Source: Cannabis sativa (lineage: Eukaryota; Streptophyta; Magnoliopsida; Rosales; Cannabaceae). Taken from it: 64,000 bases of DNA. Below the pieces are notes generated by a model. It did not search any database. It saw nothing but the letters and a program-made list of their open reading frames with translations, and had not been told where the DNA came from. The translations under genes were made by a program, and so were the position numbers. Every line of letters starts with the position of its first letter. The stretch's first letter is position 1. The stretch covers positions 63,632,600 to 63,696,599 of the forward strand of contig NC_083602.1 in NCBI RefSeq assembly GCF_029168945.1. The letters are read 5' to 3'. Below, piece by piece: positions 1 through 11,837 of the stretch.

Positions 1-756
1 GCATATTTGTTAATTATGATACTTTGTATGGTTCAATTAATAAATATGATAAATGACAATATTATTTAATAATTATTTATAATTGTTAAATAGTTAGAAT
101 TGGCATTTAAATGGTTGAATTAGGAAATTGGCATTTTTGAGAAAATCAGATACAAAAGGTGTTAAAATTGCAAAATTGCAAAAAAAAAGAGGCCCAAATC
201 CACTAGTATAGGGCCTGCCACTTTTGTAGGAAATTTAAACTGATATTTTCATTATTTTAATGCCAAATAATTCAAATCTAACCCTAGTGGAATGCTATAA
301 ATAGATAGTGAAGGCTTCAGGAAAATTACACACTTTTCTTTAGACTTTCTGAATCAGAAAAAACTGAGCCTTCTCTCTCCCTATCTTTAGCTGACCACTC
401 TCTCTCTTCTTCCTTAGAATTTCGAAATCCTTAGTGTATGAGTAGTGCCCACACACATCAAGTGATACCTCAATCATAGTGAGGAAGATCGTGAAGAAAG
501 ATCATCAGCAAAGGAGATTCAGCATCAAAGATTCAGAGAAAGAGATCCAGGTTCAGATATTGATAATGCTCTGCTACAGAAAGGAATCAAGGGCTAGATA
601 TCTGAACGGAAGGAGTCATTATATTCCGCTGCACCCAATGTAAGGTTTCCTAAACTTTATATGTGTTTATTTCATCGTTTTAGAAAGTTCATATTTAGGG
701 TGTTAATCAACATACTTGTGAGTAGATCTAAGATCCTGGTAAAATAATTTCCAACT
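1..756 (+). repeat. 5' LTR of E1 (3' part only)
   Basis: Near-identical to 8250-9003. It holds a TATA box (TATAAATA, 296-303) and the LTR end at 756, where the usual terminal CCAACA reads CCAACT. The primer-binding site follows two bases later. Confidence 0.92.
296..303 (+). promoter_or_regulatory. TATA box of the E1 5' LTR
   Basis: TATAAATA lies about 450 bp before the LTR end and is repeated at 8543-8550 in the 3' LTR. It is the likely core promoter for the element's genomic RNA (inference from position in the LTR). Confidence 0.6.
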
Positions 757-758
757 AC

Positions 759-775
759 TGGCCTCAGAGCCATGG
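759..775 (+). promoter_or_regulatory. E1 primer-binding site
   Basis: TGGCCTCAGAGCCATGG starts two bases after the LTR. It resembles the TGGTATCAGAGC complement of plant initiator Met-tRNA that most Copia elements use. E3 has a closer version at 28556. Confidence 0.75.
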
Positions 776-3700
776 TAATTGATTTACTTGCAAGAAATTT
801 GGACTTTAAAACGATTGTTTGTATGTTCTTTGGATGGTATCATGTTGTATTGAGTGTTATTTGATGATTGATTGATGTTTGTGAAATTTTCGTGAAAAAT
901 AATTGTGATTTCGTTTCTGGAATTATTTTTATTGGATAGTATGGAAAAAATTAAGCAAGTTAGCCTTTTACAGAACTCAATTTGGATTTTATTTGAATTA
1001 GTTATGATTTTTTGAAGATTTGACAAAATCGGGGCTGTGCTGATATTTTCCTGCGATCGCAGAACTGTCCGTACAGTTTCGAATTTTTTCTTTTTTCTTC
1101 AATTTTTCATACTTTTTCATGGAATTAACTTCCAATTTTTTGTATGGTTTTGTATATATACTATTACTTTTCCTAATTCAATTCTAATTATCATTTTGAA
1201 TTAATTTAATTTTTTTTTTAATTTAATTCAAGATATTAGTGTAATTTGAATTTGAATAGAATTAGTATTTATCTTTTTGCTTAAAAATCTATCTTATTTT
1301 TAAATTTGATTATATTTTTTTAAATTTAAGGTCAGATTTTATAAGATATTTATAATATCTTTTAAGATATTTATAATATCTTTTAAGATATTTTAAAAAT
1401 ATCTTATCTTTTAAGATTTTTTAATTAAATCTTTTTAGATATTTTGACCATATTTAAATTTAAAATAAGATATTTATAATCATGTAATTTTAAATAGATG
1501 TAAGATATTTTGCTAATTTTTTTAAATTTTGTTATTTTATTTATTTAAATTACATTTAAAATTTGAAAAAGATATTTATTTATCTTTTCTAATTTTTTAT
1601 TTAATTTTTATTTATAAAATAACATTTAAAATTTAAAAGTAGTTAGCAAATTTTGAAATGATATTTAGGTTGGTTCAAACCTAATTTTTCAAAATTGTAG
1701 GTTTAATTTTAAATTTAAATATTTAATTAATTTTCGAATTTTTTTTGTAAATTTTTTTTCGAAAATCCTTTTTAATAATATTTCGAAATTAATTATTTAA
1801 TTTAAAATTAAATAAATCCTACATCCAACTATCCAGCTAACCCTGTTGCAGGAGTATGTGTTTTAGCTTGTTTGTAAGTTTTTAAAACCTATTATTACTT
1901 GATTGCAAATAGCCATGGTTACCTTTTGCCAGATCTAATGATCTGATGGCTCCACATAAGTCGAGATAATAATTTGTAACAGGTATATTTACAATCTTCT
2001 TTCATCTGTGTATGACCTAGCAACATGATAGGACCCATCCAAAGTGTGCCTGTGTGAGCCTATGTGTTTAATTTTATTATAGATGCATATAGGTTGTTGT
2101 TGCTAAAATAAATTATCATAGTTCTTGATAGAATTTATTTAGGCCCATTTAGTTATTGGGCTTATTCAATTAATAACAGTTGTTCTTATTAAGGTTAAAT
2201 TCCTCTCTTTTGGGCCTTGTGTGAGAGTTGGGAGCCATAGAAGTGGGTACGACATACTGAACCCAGCACCCCCTCACACAAACCACCCCAATTGTGAAGG
2301 CCCATTTGCCTGATTTGAATGACTGTACTAGGTTAATTACACTAGTTTAACCTAATAAAAATTGATTAGCAACATAATTAATTTCATTTATTTTGAAATT
2401 AATTTAAGAAAATTATAGTTTAAAGAATTTTTTATTCTAAGCTAAACTATATGTATTTTCTTGTATTTAATTAAATATAGAATTATAACCATCTAGATTC
2501 TTTCTGGAACTTAATTTAAATTTTTCATTAAATATTCTTATTTAAGTTGATATTTAGTTATCTACAACTAACCAACTTAAATCTGAATATCTTTTGAATT
2601 TCAAATTTCAAAATTAAGTTGAGGAATTTTAGGCATTGGTTATTAAGATTCTTTAGATATTTTTTTAAGTTAATATCTTTTCGAATATTAACTTAAAATG
2701 GAATATTTTCAAATTAAGTGGTTACAACTTAATTTTTTGATATTTAATTAAATTTAAATTTGAAAATATTTAAGTTTTAGATTTTTTCTAGTATAACTTA
2801 AATTAGATATTTTTTCAAATTTTGTGGAAAAGATACTTAGTCAAATACGATATTTTCTAGATAGTTATTTCTAGACTACTTATTATTTCTAATATTAAAT
2901 AGGAAAATATTATACATTGTGAAATTAATTATTTAAATAATTAATTTTGGTACAATTTATTTTAAGTATATTTTTCCTAGTATTAAACTAGAGATTAATA
3001 ATTAAGCCTTCTCTACACTTAATTATTTATTTCTTGAATTTAATACATTTAATTAATTTGAAAATTAAATATCTAAGTTGATTTTCATCATGATACTTAA
3101 ATATTTCTTTTTCATGACATTTAATTAAATAGAAAATTATTTTTAGTTGAAATTTATTTTTTTCAACTGAATTTAAATAATTTTCAAAATATATTTTTCT
3201 TTATTTTATTAATCAATTTTCGAAATTGCATTTCTTAAATGCTAGAATTTCGAATTTTATCTTGAAAAATAGATTAAGTTGTAAATTAATTATTTATTTT
3301 AATTAATTCTTGGATCAACTTAAATCAATGATTTTTTCATTTATTGATTAATTTAAAATAAATTGAATTAAAGTATATTATTAGAAATTGAATTAATTAG
3401 TCAAAGGAAAATCTAGATAGATGATATTTTTGCTTGAAGTATTTTTCTAGTGTATTTAATTAAATAGAAAATTAATATTTAAGTTGATTTTCATCATCAT
3501 ACTTAAATATTTGAAATTTTTCTTATATATTTAATTAAATAGGAAAATTATATTTTTTGTTGTAAATTAATTTTATTAATTAATTTTGGGCCAACATCAA
3601 ATTAGAATAATTTTTCCAGGATTTTTTTTTTTAAATTTTTGAAAATTGTATCCTTGAATACTTTAATTTTTCAAAATGCAATATATATTTATAGAAAATT

Positions 3701-3950
3701 AAATTTGAGTTGTAAATTAATTTAAATTAATTTTGTAACAACTTAAATATTTTTTCTAAATATTTATTGGAAATTATTACTAAGATGGAAATAATTCATG
3801 TTATTTTCATATCCATCTAAGTAAAATTTATAAATATTAAATTAAAATTTATATTTAGAATTTTTCATTCTAAATTAGAAATTTTAATTAAATAAATATA
3901 TATTTAAAATAAATAGAATAAATAAAGAGAATCAAAGAAAATACAACTCA
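776..3950 (+). other. E1 leader, AT-rich and non-coding
   Basis: About 3.2 kb of A/T-rich sequence without a coding signal. It includes a 12-bp palindrome CTGCGATCGCAG (1051-1062) and a better-conserved block (about 1840-2385) that recurs in E3 at about 29920-30440. E1 positions near 2370-2390 are the unoccupied equivalent of the LINE insertion site in E3. Confidence 0.7.
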
Positions 3951-3979
3951 CTTTAAATAATGAGCTTGATTATTATTAA

Positions 3980-4345
3980 GATATTCGATCTCCATTGTGG
4001 GTTTTACATCGCGTTTGTTTTAGTGAGTAATCCTCCCTAATGGAGGAACGTTCATTAGCAATTTCGCACCGTTTAACCTCGCATGATAAGTAGTTTGTAA
4101 GTGTTTTGTGTGGTATGGATCACCCTAATGGTGGCGACCATACTTGACTTGCAAATTATGAAACAATGGTGGAAGCTCATAAGATAGAATTGCCTTGACT
4201 CTCGCCTAAACGGGACAACGCTGAATTCCAATCTTGATCGAATAAAAGGTTACTAGAATGGTTATCATTTTAGATGAGCTGACAACTCTATTCAATGGAT
4301 GATGCTTTCACTCTCGCCTAAACGGGACACTGCATCAGTTTGTTG
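3980..4345 (+). other. Structured leader module A of E1
   Basis: Shared with E2 (about 10150-10520), E3 (about 36520-36890) and in diverged form E4 (about 63250-63630, minus). It holds hairpin TCCTCC/GGAGGA with loop CTAAT (4031-4047), a larger two-arm hairpin (4094-4155), and two copies of CTCTCGCCTAAACGGGAC near 4200 and 4314. In E2 the same module lies a few hundred bases upstream of the gag start, so it belongs to the untranslated leader. Its function is unknown; packaging, dimerisation or translation control are possibilities. Confidence 0.7.
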
Positions 4346-4479
4346 AAAAACCTTGGAAATTATTTAGGATTGTATGTTTTAGTATTTTCACTTGTCATTC
4401 CTACTTGCTATATGCTTATAATTTCTGAATTGTGTATGAATTTATATTGAACCATGTTATTTTCTGTTATTAAGTTGTA

Positions 4480-4745
4480 GTTTAATTTCGAATCTTCATT
4501 GTTGGTCTAACATGTTTGTTTTTCTAATGAGATAAATCCCTAATGGATTTTCACCATTAGACATACATAATAGTGTAAGATCTCGAAAGATAAATATTAT
4601 ATATGCAACATCTAGCTGTTCATCACTTGATGACACCTTAGACTAGTATTTTTACAATATGAAACAAGAAGATTACATAAATAAGATTACTTTGTCTTTC
4701 GCTAATCGAAGCATCGTTGGATTCTTATTTATAAACGAAATTATC
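4480..4745 (+). other. Leader module B of E1, diverged duplicate of module A
   Basis: It repeats the landmark order of module A: a TTCGAATCTTCATTGTTGG-like start, a hairpin AAATCC/GGATTT with loop CTAAT (4534-4550), a TCTCGAAAGATAA-like segment, hairpin arms, TATGAAACAA, then a TCTTTCGCTAAT-like segment. It occupies the place where gag begins in E2. E3 has it at about 37040-37290. Confidence 0.55.
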
Positions 4746-7097
4746 CTAATTCCTCTTCGCTTATTCATTTCGAATTAGCTCCATAATATATCATTGGATG
4801 AATGGTCTATAAATCATTTCATGTCATTATATTTTCTCTTAAGAAATTAAATGACGCTTATGATTATAATCCCGAAATTCTATTCCCAATTGATATAAAT
4901 CCTCAATCTTAGAAATCTCCTACTTGTATGGGCAAATTAGACTTAGAGTTTGTATTAGTAGTGCTGGTCCAAGATAGAATTACTCATTATATTTGGTATA
5001 AATTTAAATTTCTAATTCCAGAATACAATACAGTTACACTTTCTCAAGTGTTTAATATCCATCTTTTATTATTGGATTAAAACTGTATGGAATATGAGTT
5101 AGGTATTCTGTCACCAGGATCCACTTGTAGTATTCTAAGAACTCTTTGATGTAACTAAACCTATGTCATCATAGACACTACCACATTTTCTTAATCCATG
5201 GCATTTGTATCTTGTTCATAGTGGATTTGACAAGATCAATCTCTGCAAAGAGTTAATATGCCTATATCCACTGAAAGTAGTTCATCTCATTCGCAGATGG
5301 ATGTACATTCAGGGGTGCATATGAGTTTTTCGTTGTATTCTTAAAACGATCACTCTAGATTAAACCTTATGCAAAGAAATTTGAAATGTATTAAAAATTT
5401 CTTAAATTTCTAGCAATGGTTAAAACCATTAAGGTAAGTGGTTAAAGATCTTGCGAACTGATAGGGGTGGAGAAATAGTTAGTTGATATGCAGTTCAAAG
5501 ATCATTAATTTGATTTTTGAATTATATCCAAACTTACCTCCCCAGAAATTTCGAGTTGCATGTTGATGATTAGTTACTAGTCGTTGCCTAAATCCTTCTA
5601 TGGTAATACAATTTCAGAATGATGTAATGGTTGTATACTTAATGTAAATCATTACTAGATTCATGGATGACCTAATCAAAATCTTAAGAAAAGCTAGAAC
5701 TGTTAACCATGGTTTCTTAGCTATTCTAAGTGATTAGGGGTGGACCATCCCATTGTCAATAGATAAGAAAGTGTTTGTTCAAACAAATACTACTTTTCTA
5801 AGAAAATGACTAAGTCTGAAAAACAAGTAGCAAATAAAGGAGATATTTAATTCTTGATTCCAAAAGTGTTCTATCATCTTATATAACATATGATGATCCC
5901 ACTGCCTCTGTTGTCTTGTCACAACAGAAGAGATCAATACCATTTAGTTTTCTTAGACATAATTCACGGTGCCTTGTCGTAGTGGGAGAGTTTCTAGGAA
6001 CTCACCTTCTTATGACTTGGGAGACACTAGTGATTAAAATCCATTGTGAGTTTAAACAAGTAATGGATTGTCAAGATAAGAAACTAAGAAGAAAGCCAAT
6101 AGAACTATGGTTTAATCCATTCACATGGAGTAACCTAAAGTTTTCTATTACAAGGACATAAAAGGAAATTTTCGTTTATAAGTCCATTCAATGGACTTAA
6201 CAAAACTTCCTGTTCCTAGTATTATAGGTTTGAGTTTATCTAAACCTATGGCTTGTGGTATACCTGGTAATTACTTACTCTAATGCAAGCAACTTACTTT
6301 AGTAAGATGCTGAAGCATTTTCTTTCTAATGGCAATCTATAGAAGCTTCACAACTTCTTAGACATAGATTTTATCTAAGGAAAAGTTTCAACTATTCCAG
6401 AAAATATAAAGCCATGAAAGAATTTTCTTATATCAACAGTGAGAGGTCTTAGATATGCTTTTGTATGCCTTAGACCAGACACCTGCTATTGAGTGGGAGT
6501 AATGAGTAGGTATCAGATTAATCCAGGAGAAGAACATTGGAAGACAATCAAGTAAATTTTAAGATTAAGAAGAGGAACTATATGTTAGTCTATAAGGGTG
6601 TGTTTAAAACTCTTAGACTACACCATATCAGATTTCGAAATTTGCCTTTGTGCTAGAAAATCTTTCTGATAAGATGGTGATTACTCTGGGGGTGGAATAG
6701 TGATTTTGGAGAAGTATAAAAACCTATCTGAAATCTCTTGGTCTACCAGAGAGGGACTGAATGTTAAGGTTGCAGGAAAGGTACTTATTCAGTCTAAGGA
6801 AAGTTCTATACATCTTTGGCACCATTCCAAATTGCCTTAAACTACTAGTGTTAATTTCCTGATTAACCAAATGTAGTTGCCAAAGATATAGAATCCAGTA
6901 TCCCAAGAGAGTAGACATATAGAGAGGAATTTCACATTATCAATGATTTTGTGATTAAAGGAAGAGTAATAGTGGAGAAAAGGTTGTGGTTAATTCAACC
7001 TTTCAGATCCTATTACGAGGAGTTTACTACTACTACACTTGATTTGTATATCAAGGTGTTGAGATTATTTGAAACACACTTTTTGTTTTATATTAGT
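4746..7097 (+). pseudogene. Decayed Copia pol of E1
   Basis: No open frame survives, but collinear traces of a Copia polyprotein are readable: a GAG-pre-integrase-like LWHL.LGH stretch near 5200-5230, an integrase trace near 5450-5600 (DRGGE-like), and an RNase H-side stretch near 6441-6560 reading approximately RPDTCY-stop-VGVMSRYQ then PGEEHW. In-frame stops at 6490-6492 and 6553-6555 are also present in E3 and E4, so the damage predates these insertions. The 81-codon ORF at 5916-6161 lies within this decayed region and is not a separate gene. Confidence 0.75.
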
Positions 7098-7110
7098 GCA
7101 AGTGGGAGTT
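7098..7110 (+). promoter_or_regulatory. E1 polypurine tract
   Basis: GCAAGTGGGAGTT lies immediately before the 3' LTR, the expected plus-strand primer. The same tract precedes E3's 3' LTR and is found in reverse at 60438-60450 for E4. Confidence 0.75.
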
Positions 7111-9003
7111 TGTTGGGTTTTATGCCCTAAATAAAACTCATTTCAATATAATCAGATTTACTTATTAATATAGATCAGAAATAACATTTAATGTTGCATG
7201 GTTCACATGATTTATTTCATGATTATATGTACATAATGTATAAATTCATCTGAAACCCTTTTCACATACTTGATCCTGTTTATTGTGCAGTCAACACATT
7301 GGAAAGTAAACATGACTATGTGAATAAAGTTTCCTAGATTTATCAGACATAGGGTTTTACTGATATGATAATCTACAACAGAGTTTACTTGCATTTGGAG
7401 AAGTGCTATGTTCTTTCCAGAGCATTGGTTAAAGTAAAGCTCAGGTTGGATGCATGGAGTATGCATCGGAAGGGACCGATATTGAACTTTGACTTAGATT
7501 TAATTAAACTTACCGTAATATCTATTCAAGTCAATATCGCCTAGTTGATCCTAGATCAAATGATCTTAATCCTGTTATGATTAGGCTCAATCTTGAAAGG
7601 CTATTCGTGTTCCTTGAATTGTTAGTTAAGCCTACCTTTTGGTCAGGGTGATACCTACTTTTTGGGAACACGGTAGTGCCATTGAGTGGGAGCGCTATCA
7701 TAAACATGGAATCTATAGCTTCTATCTGGCGAATAGTAAGCAAAGGATGATCTCCTTCGAGCTTGACCAAACGAACATAAATGGTGGAGTACTCATTTCA
7801 CATAAGCTGAAATATCATTTATACGGGGTCAAGTGTTTTAAGGATAAAATACATTGTAGGGTGTAACGGTAATCTAATCCCTTTACAGTGTAGATCATTC
7901 ATATAGAGGATCATTGATCACATTAGGATTATAACAATGGATAACTAATGATGTGTCTATATGGTGGAACATATAGAGCATTCTATATACTGAGAGTGCA
8001 ATTCTAAGTTCTATGCGTGGATTCAACGAAGAATTAATAAGTTAGTGAATTTTAGTGCTAAATTCTTGATCTACTTATTGGAAGCTCGGTTATATAGACC
8101 CATGGTCCCCCCACTAGTTGAGATAATATTGCTTGTAAGACTCATGTAATTGGTTTTGATTAATCAATTATAATTCTCAAACTAGACTATGTCTATTTGT
8201 GAAATTTTCACTAAGTAAGGGCGAAATTGTAAAGAAAGAGTTTATAGGGGCATATTTGTTAATTATGATACTTTGTATGGTTCAATTAATAAATATGATA
8301 AATGACAATATTATTTAATAATTATTTATAATTATTAAATAGTTAGAATTGGCATTTAAATGGTTGAATTAGGAAATTGGCATTTTTGAGAAAATTAGAT
8401 ACAAAAGGTGTTAAAATTGCAAAATTGCAAAAAGTGAGGCCCAAATCCACTAGTATAGGGCCTGCCACTTTTGTAGGAAATTTAAACTGATATTTTTATT
8501 ATTTTAATGCCAAATAATTCAAATCTAACCCTAGTGGAATGCTATAAATAGATAGTGAAGGCTTCAGGAAAATTACACACTTTTCTTTAGACTTTCTGAA
8601 TCAGAAAAAACTGAGCCTTCTCTCTCCCTATCTTTAGCTGACCACTCTCTCTCTTCTTCCTTAGAATTTCGAAATCCTTAGTGTATGAGTAGTGCCCACA
8701 CACATCAAGTGATACCTCAATCATAGTGAGGAAGATCGTGAAGAAAGATCATCAGCAAAGGAGATTCAGCATCAAAGATTCAGAGAAAGAGATCCAGGTT
8801 CAGATATTGATAATGCTCTGCTACAGAAAGGAATCAAGGGCTAGATATCTGAACGGAAGGAGTCATTATATTCCGCTGCACCCAATGTAAGGTTTTCTAA
8901 ACTTTATATGTGTTTATTTCATCGTTTTAGAAAGTTCATATTTAGGGTGTTAATCAACATACTTGTGAGTAGATCTAAGATCCTGGTAAAATAATTTCCA
9001 ACA
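7111..9003 (+). repeat. 3' LTR of E1
   Basis: Starts TGTTGGG and ends CCAACA, 1,893 bp. Its last 754 bp match positions 1-756. TATA box at 8543-8550. Short ORFs in it are antisense and are not treated as genes. Confidence 0.93.
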
Positions 9004-10202
9004 ATATACTCTAGATAGTTATTTCTAGTAACTAATTATATTTTTTAATATTTAATTAATTAGAAAAGTATATTTAAGTTGAAAATTAATTATTTTAATT
9101 AATTTTAGATCAACTTAAATTATAATATTTTTCTTAATATTAAATTAAAAGTAATAATTAAGTTGATTTTATTCAAGATACTTAATTACTCATTTCTTAT
9201 ATTTAATACATTTAATTAAATTAAAAATTAAATATTTAAGTAGATTTTATCTAGACACTTAAATATTAGTTATTTTCAGAATATTTAATTAGATAAAAAA
9301 TTATATTTAGGTTAGAAATTTTAATTTCAGAACAGCTTAAATTAGAATAATTTTCAAAATATATTTTATTTTATTTTATTAATCATTCTCCCACCAATTC
9401 GAAATTGCATTTCTTTTAATACAGATAATTTTGAATTTTTTTGAAAAATAGATTAAAGTTGAAAATTAATTATTTTAATTAATATTAGATCAACTTAAAT
9501 CAAGTAAATTTTTCATTAATAATTTACTAAAATAAAGACTAAAATATATTATATTTTAATTAGAAAATAAGTAATTAGTTAGTGAAATATCTAGATAGTT
9601 ATTTTCTGTATGCTTGAAGTATTTTTCTAGTTATATTTAATTAAATAGAAAATTAATATTTAAGTTGATTTTATTCAAGATAATTAATATTTGATAATTT
9701 TCTTTAAAATATTTAATTAAATAGGAAAATTATATTTATGTTAAAAATTAATTTATTAATTTATTTTGGACCAACATAAATTAGAATAATTTTTCAGAAT
9801 TTATTTTATTTTATTTTATGAAATTTCAAATATGTATTTATTTTTAAAATACATTGGATTTCGAATTTTGCTATATATATTTATAGAACATTATATTTGA
9901 GTTGAAAGTTAATTTTAATTAATTTTAGACCAACTTGAATTGAGTAATTTTTAAAATATTTATTGAGAATTATTACTAAGACGGAAAATAATTTTATTTA
10001 TTTTCAAATCTATCGAAGTATAATTTTATGAATATTAAATTAAAATTTATATTTAGAGTTATCTAAATTGGTAATTTTAATTGAATAAATAAATATATTT
10101 AAAATAAATATTAGATGAAAATACACTTTAAATAATGAGCTTTACTATAAGTATATTCGATCTCCATTGTTGGTTCTACATAGTTCTTGTTTTAGTGAGT
10201 AA

Positions 10203-10333
10203 TCATCCCTAATGGATGAATGTTCATTAGCAATTTAACGTTGTAGAATCTCAAAAGATAAGTATTATTTGCAAGTATTTTATTCTTAGTAATGTCCACC
10301 CCAATAGTGGCTGCTAAGAGTAAGACTTACAAG
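10203..10333 (+). other. Leader hairpins of E2
   Basis: Hairpin TCATCC/GGATGA with loop CTAAT (10203-10219) and a two-arm hairpin with arms TTTGCAAGT/ACTTACAAG (10268-10333) around TCTTAG/CTAAGA (10284-10289, 10314-10319). Base changes relative to E1 and E3 preserve pairing in the small hairpin and in the inner arm of the large one. Confidence 0.65.
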
Positions 10334-10669
10334 GTATGAAACAATGGTGGAAGCTCATAAGATAGAATGGCCTTGACTCTTGCCTAAACGGGACAACGCC
10401 GGGTTCTAATCTTGATCGAATAAAAGGTTGCTAGAATATTTTTCATTTTAGATGAGTTGACTACTCTATTCAGTGAATGATATCTTTGACTCTTGCCTAA
10501 ACGGGACACTGTATCAGTTTATTGGAAACCTTGGAAATTATTTAGGATTGTATGTTTTAGTATTTTCACTTGTCATTCCTACCTACTAAGTGCTAATAAT
10601 TTCTGAATGTGTATGATTTTGTATTAAACCTTATTTGATTTCTATTTATTGATGTTTATAGTACCCTAT

Positions 10670-11530
10670 ATGACTATGAACAACCCCATGGTATCACTGT
10701 TGACTGACAACAAACTCTCTGGAGCTAACTTTGTCAAATGGAAAGAGAACATTAATATTGCTCTTATAAGTGAAAATTCCCTGTTTGTGTTGACTGAAGA
10801 GGCTCCTTAGCAGCCAGGTGAGAATACGACCAAGGCAGTCAAGGAAAAGTTTGAGCGTTGGCATAATGCTAACAACAAAGCTCAATACTTTATGCTGTCT
10901 AGCATGGTCGACACCTTGAAAACAAGGTTTGCCAATACTCTCACGGCTACAGATATAATGAACCAGTTAACTGAACTGTTTGGGATTGGCGTCAGATCAA
11001 GCTCGTTTTGAGGCGACCAAGAATTTTATCAATGCACGGATGTAACCTCATCGGAACGTGTGTGATCACCTGCTCCAGATGACTAGTTACTTCCAGGAGG
11101 CTGAGAATCATAGAGCTATTATAGATCAGACAACTCAAGTGAGTTTGATCTTGAATAGTTTGACTCTAACTTTTCTACCGTTTACATCAAATTATGTCAT
11201 GAACAAGTTGACTTTTTACTTCCACGAGTTAATTAACAACCTTGAGACATTTGAAAATTTGATTGGAGGACCACAGAAAGGAGGAACTAAAGCTCCTAGT
11301 TCTGGCACTGCTAATGATACGGCTAAGGCTGATGCAAAGATTGCCTCTTCTTCGAAACCCCAAAAGAAGAAGTTGAAGAATAGCAAGAAGCCACTTAAAG
11401 TTGTTAATACAGCTAATAAGAAAAAGGCTGCTAATCCTAATGCAAAACAAAAGGAAAGTACTTCTATTGCAACGAAAAGGGCCACTAGAAACCCATGTGT
11501 CCTAAGTTTTTGGCAAAGAAACAAGGTATT
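10670..11530 (+). pseudogene. Copia gag remnant of E2
   Basis: From the ATG at 10670 the frame reads a Copia Gag start with LLTDNKLSGANFVKW. It is broken by TAG at 10808-10810, a frame change near 10985 and TAA at 11043-11045. The matching frame continues at 11058-11520 with TQVSLILNSL and NYVMNKLTFYF, typical of the UBN2-type Gag domain, then a lysine-rich segment. A zinc knuckle is readable at about 11462-11505 in another frame (CNEKGH, stop, KPMC). A protease-like trace follows at about 11576-11608. Family known: Gag coats the RNA in virus-like particles. This copy cannot encode a full protein. Confidence 0.82.
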
Positions 11531-11837
11531 TCTATTTTTGTTATAAACTCATGTGTTTTAGAGAATTATTATTCCATTGGGTTATTAATTCTGGATCTAA
11601 TACCATGATTATTTTCTTCTTATTTTAGCTCCAGCTGCTTAAACTTGGATTGTTATCCTAGCAATTTGAGTCAGATTGTTGGACAGAAGGGTGGAGATTG
11701 TCCAAGTGAAGATGAAGCTCGAAATCTTCTTTAATTTTTTAATTAATTGTTTTATTTTATGAACAATTTAGTTTCAATTATTAGTTTAGAATTTTATTTC
11801 CTATTTCATATTTATGCAGACAATTCATTATGACATT

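Larger units (their letters stand above)
1..9003 (+). mobile_element. Copia LTR retrotransposon E1 (5' end outside window)
   Basis: The sequence from position 1 repeats from 8250, so the window opens inside the 5' LTR. Order seen: partial 5' LTR, primer-binding site, long AT-rich leader, structured leader, decayed pol, polypurine tract, full 3' LTR. Traces of RNase H-type pol sequence lie near 6441-6560, including residues matching a PGEEHW motif. No gag is recognisable and no long ORF exists. The two LTR copies differ at only about half a dozen places over 750 bp, which implies a recent insertion although the interior is dead. The host sequence resuming at 9004 is the interior of a related older copy (E2), so E1 is nested in E2. 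The left target duplication is outside the window; the right one would begin ATATA. Confidence 0.9.

Noticed and set aside
7212..7770. Antisense ORFs of 84 and 79 codons in the E1 LTR, with similar ORFs in E4 (59780-60336)
   Set aside because: Their conservation is explained by the LTRs being near-identical. E3 LTRs do not keep the frames, there is no start context or domain, and they run against the element's transcript.
11216..11524. Minus-strand ORFs of 73-102 codons opposite the E2 gag
   Set aside because: Hydrophobic translation is the antisense of the lysine-rich gag tail; the plus strand carries the recognisable Gag.
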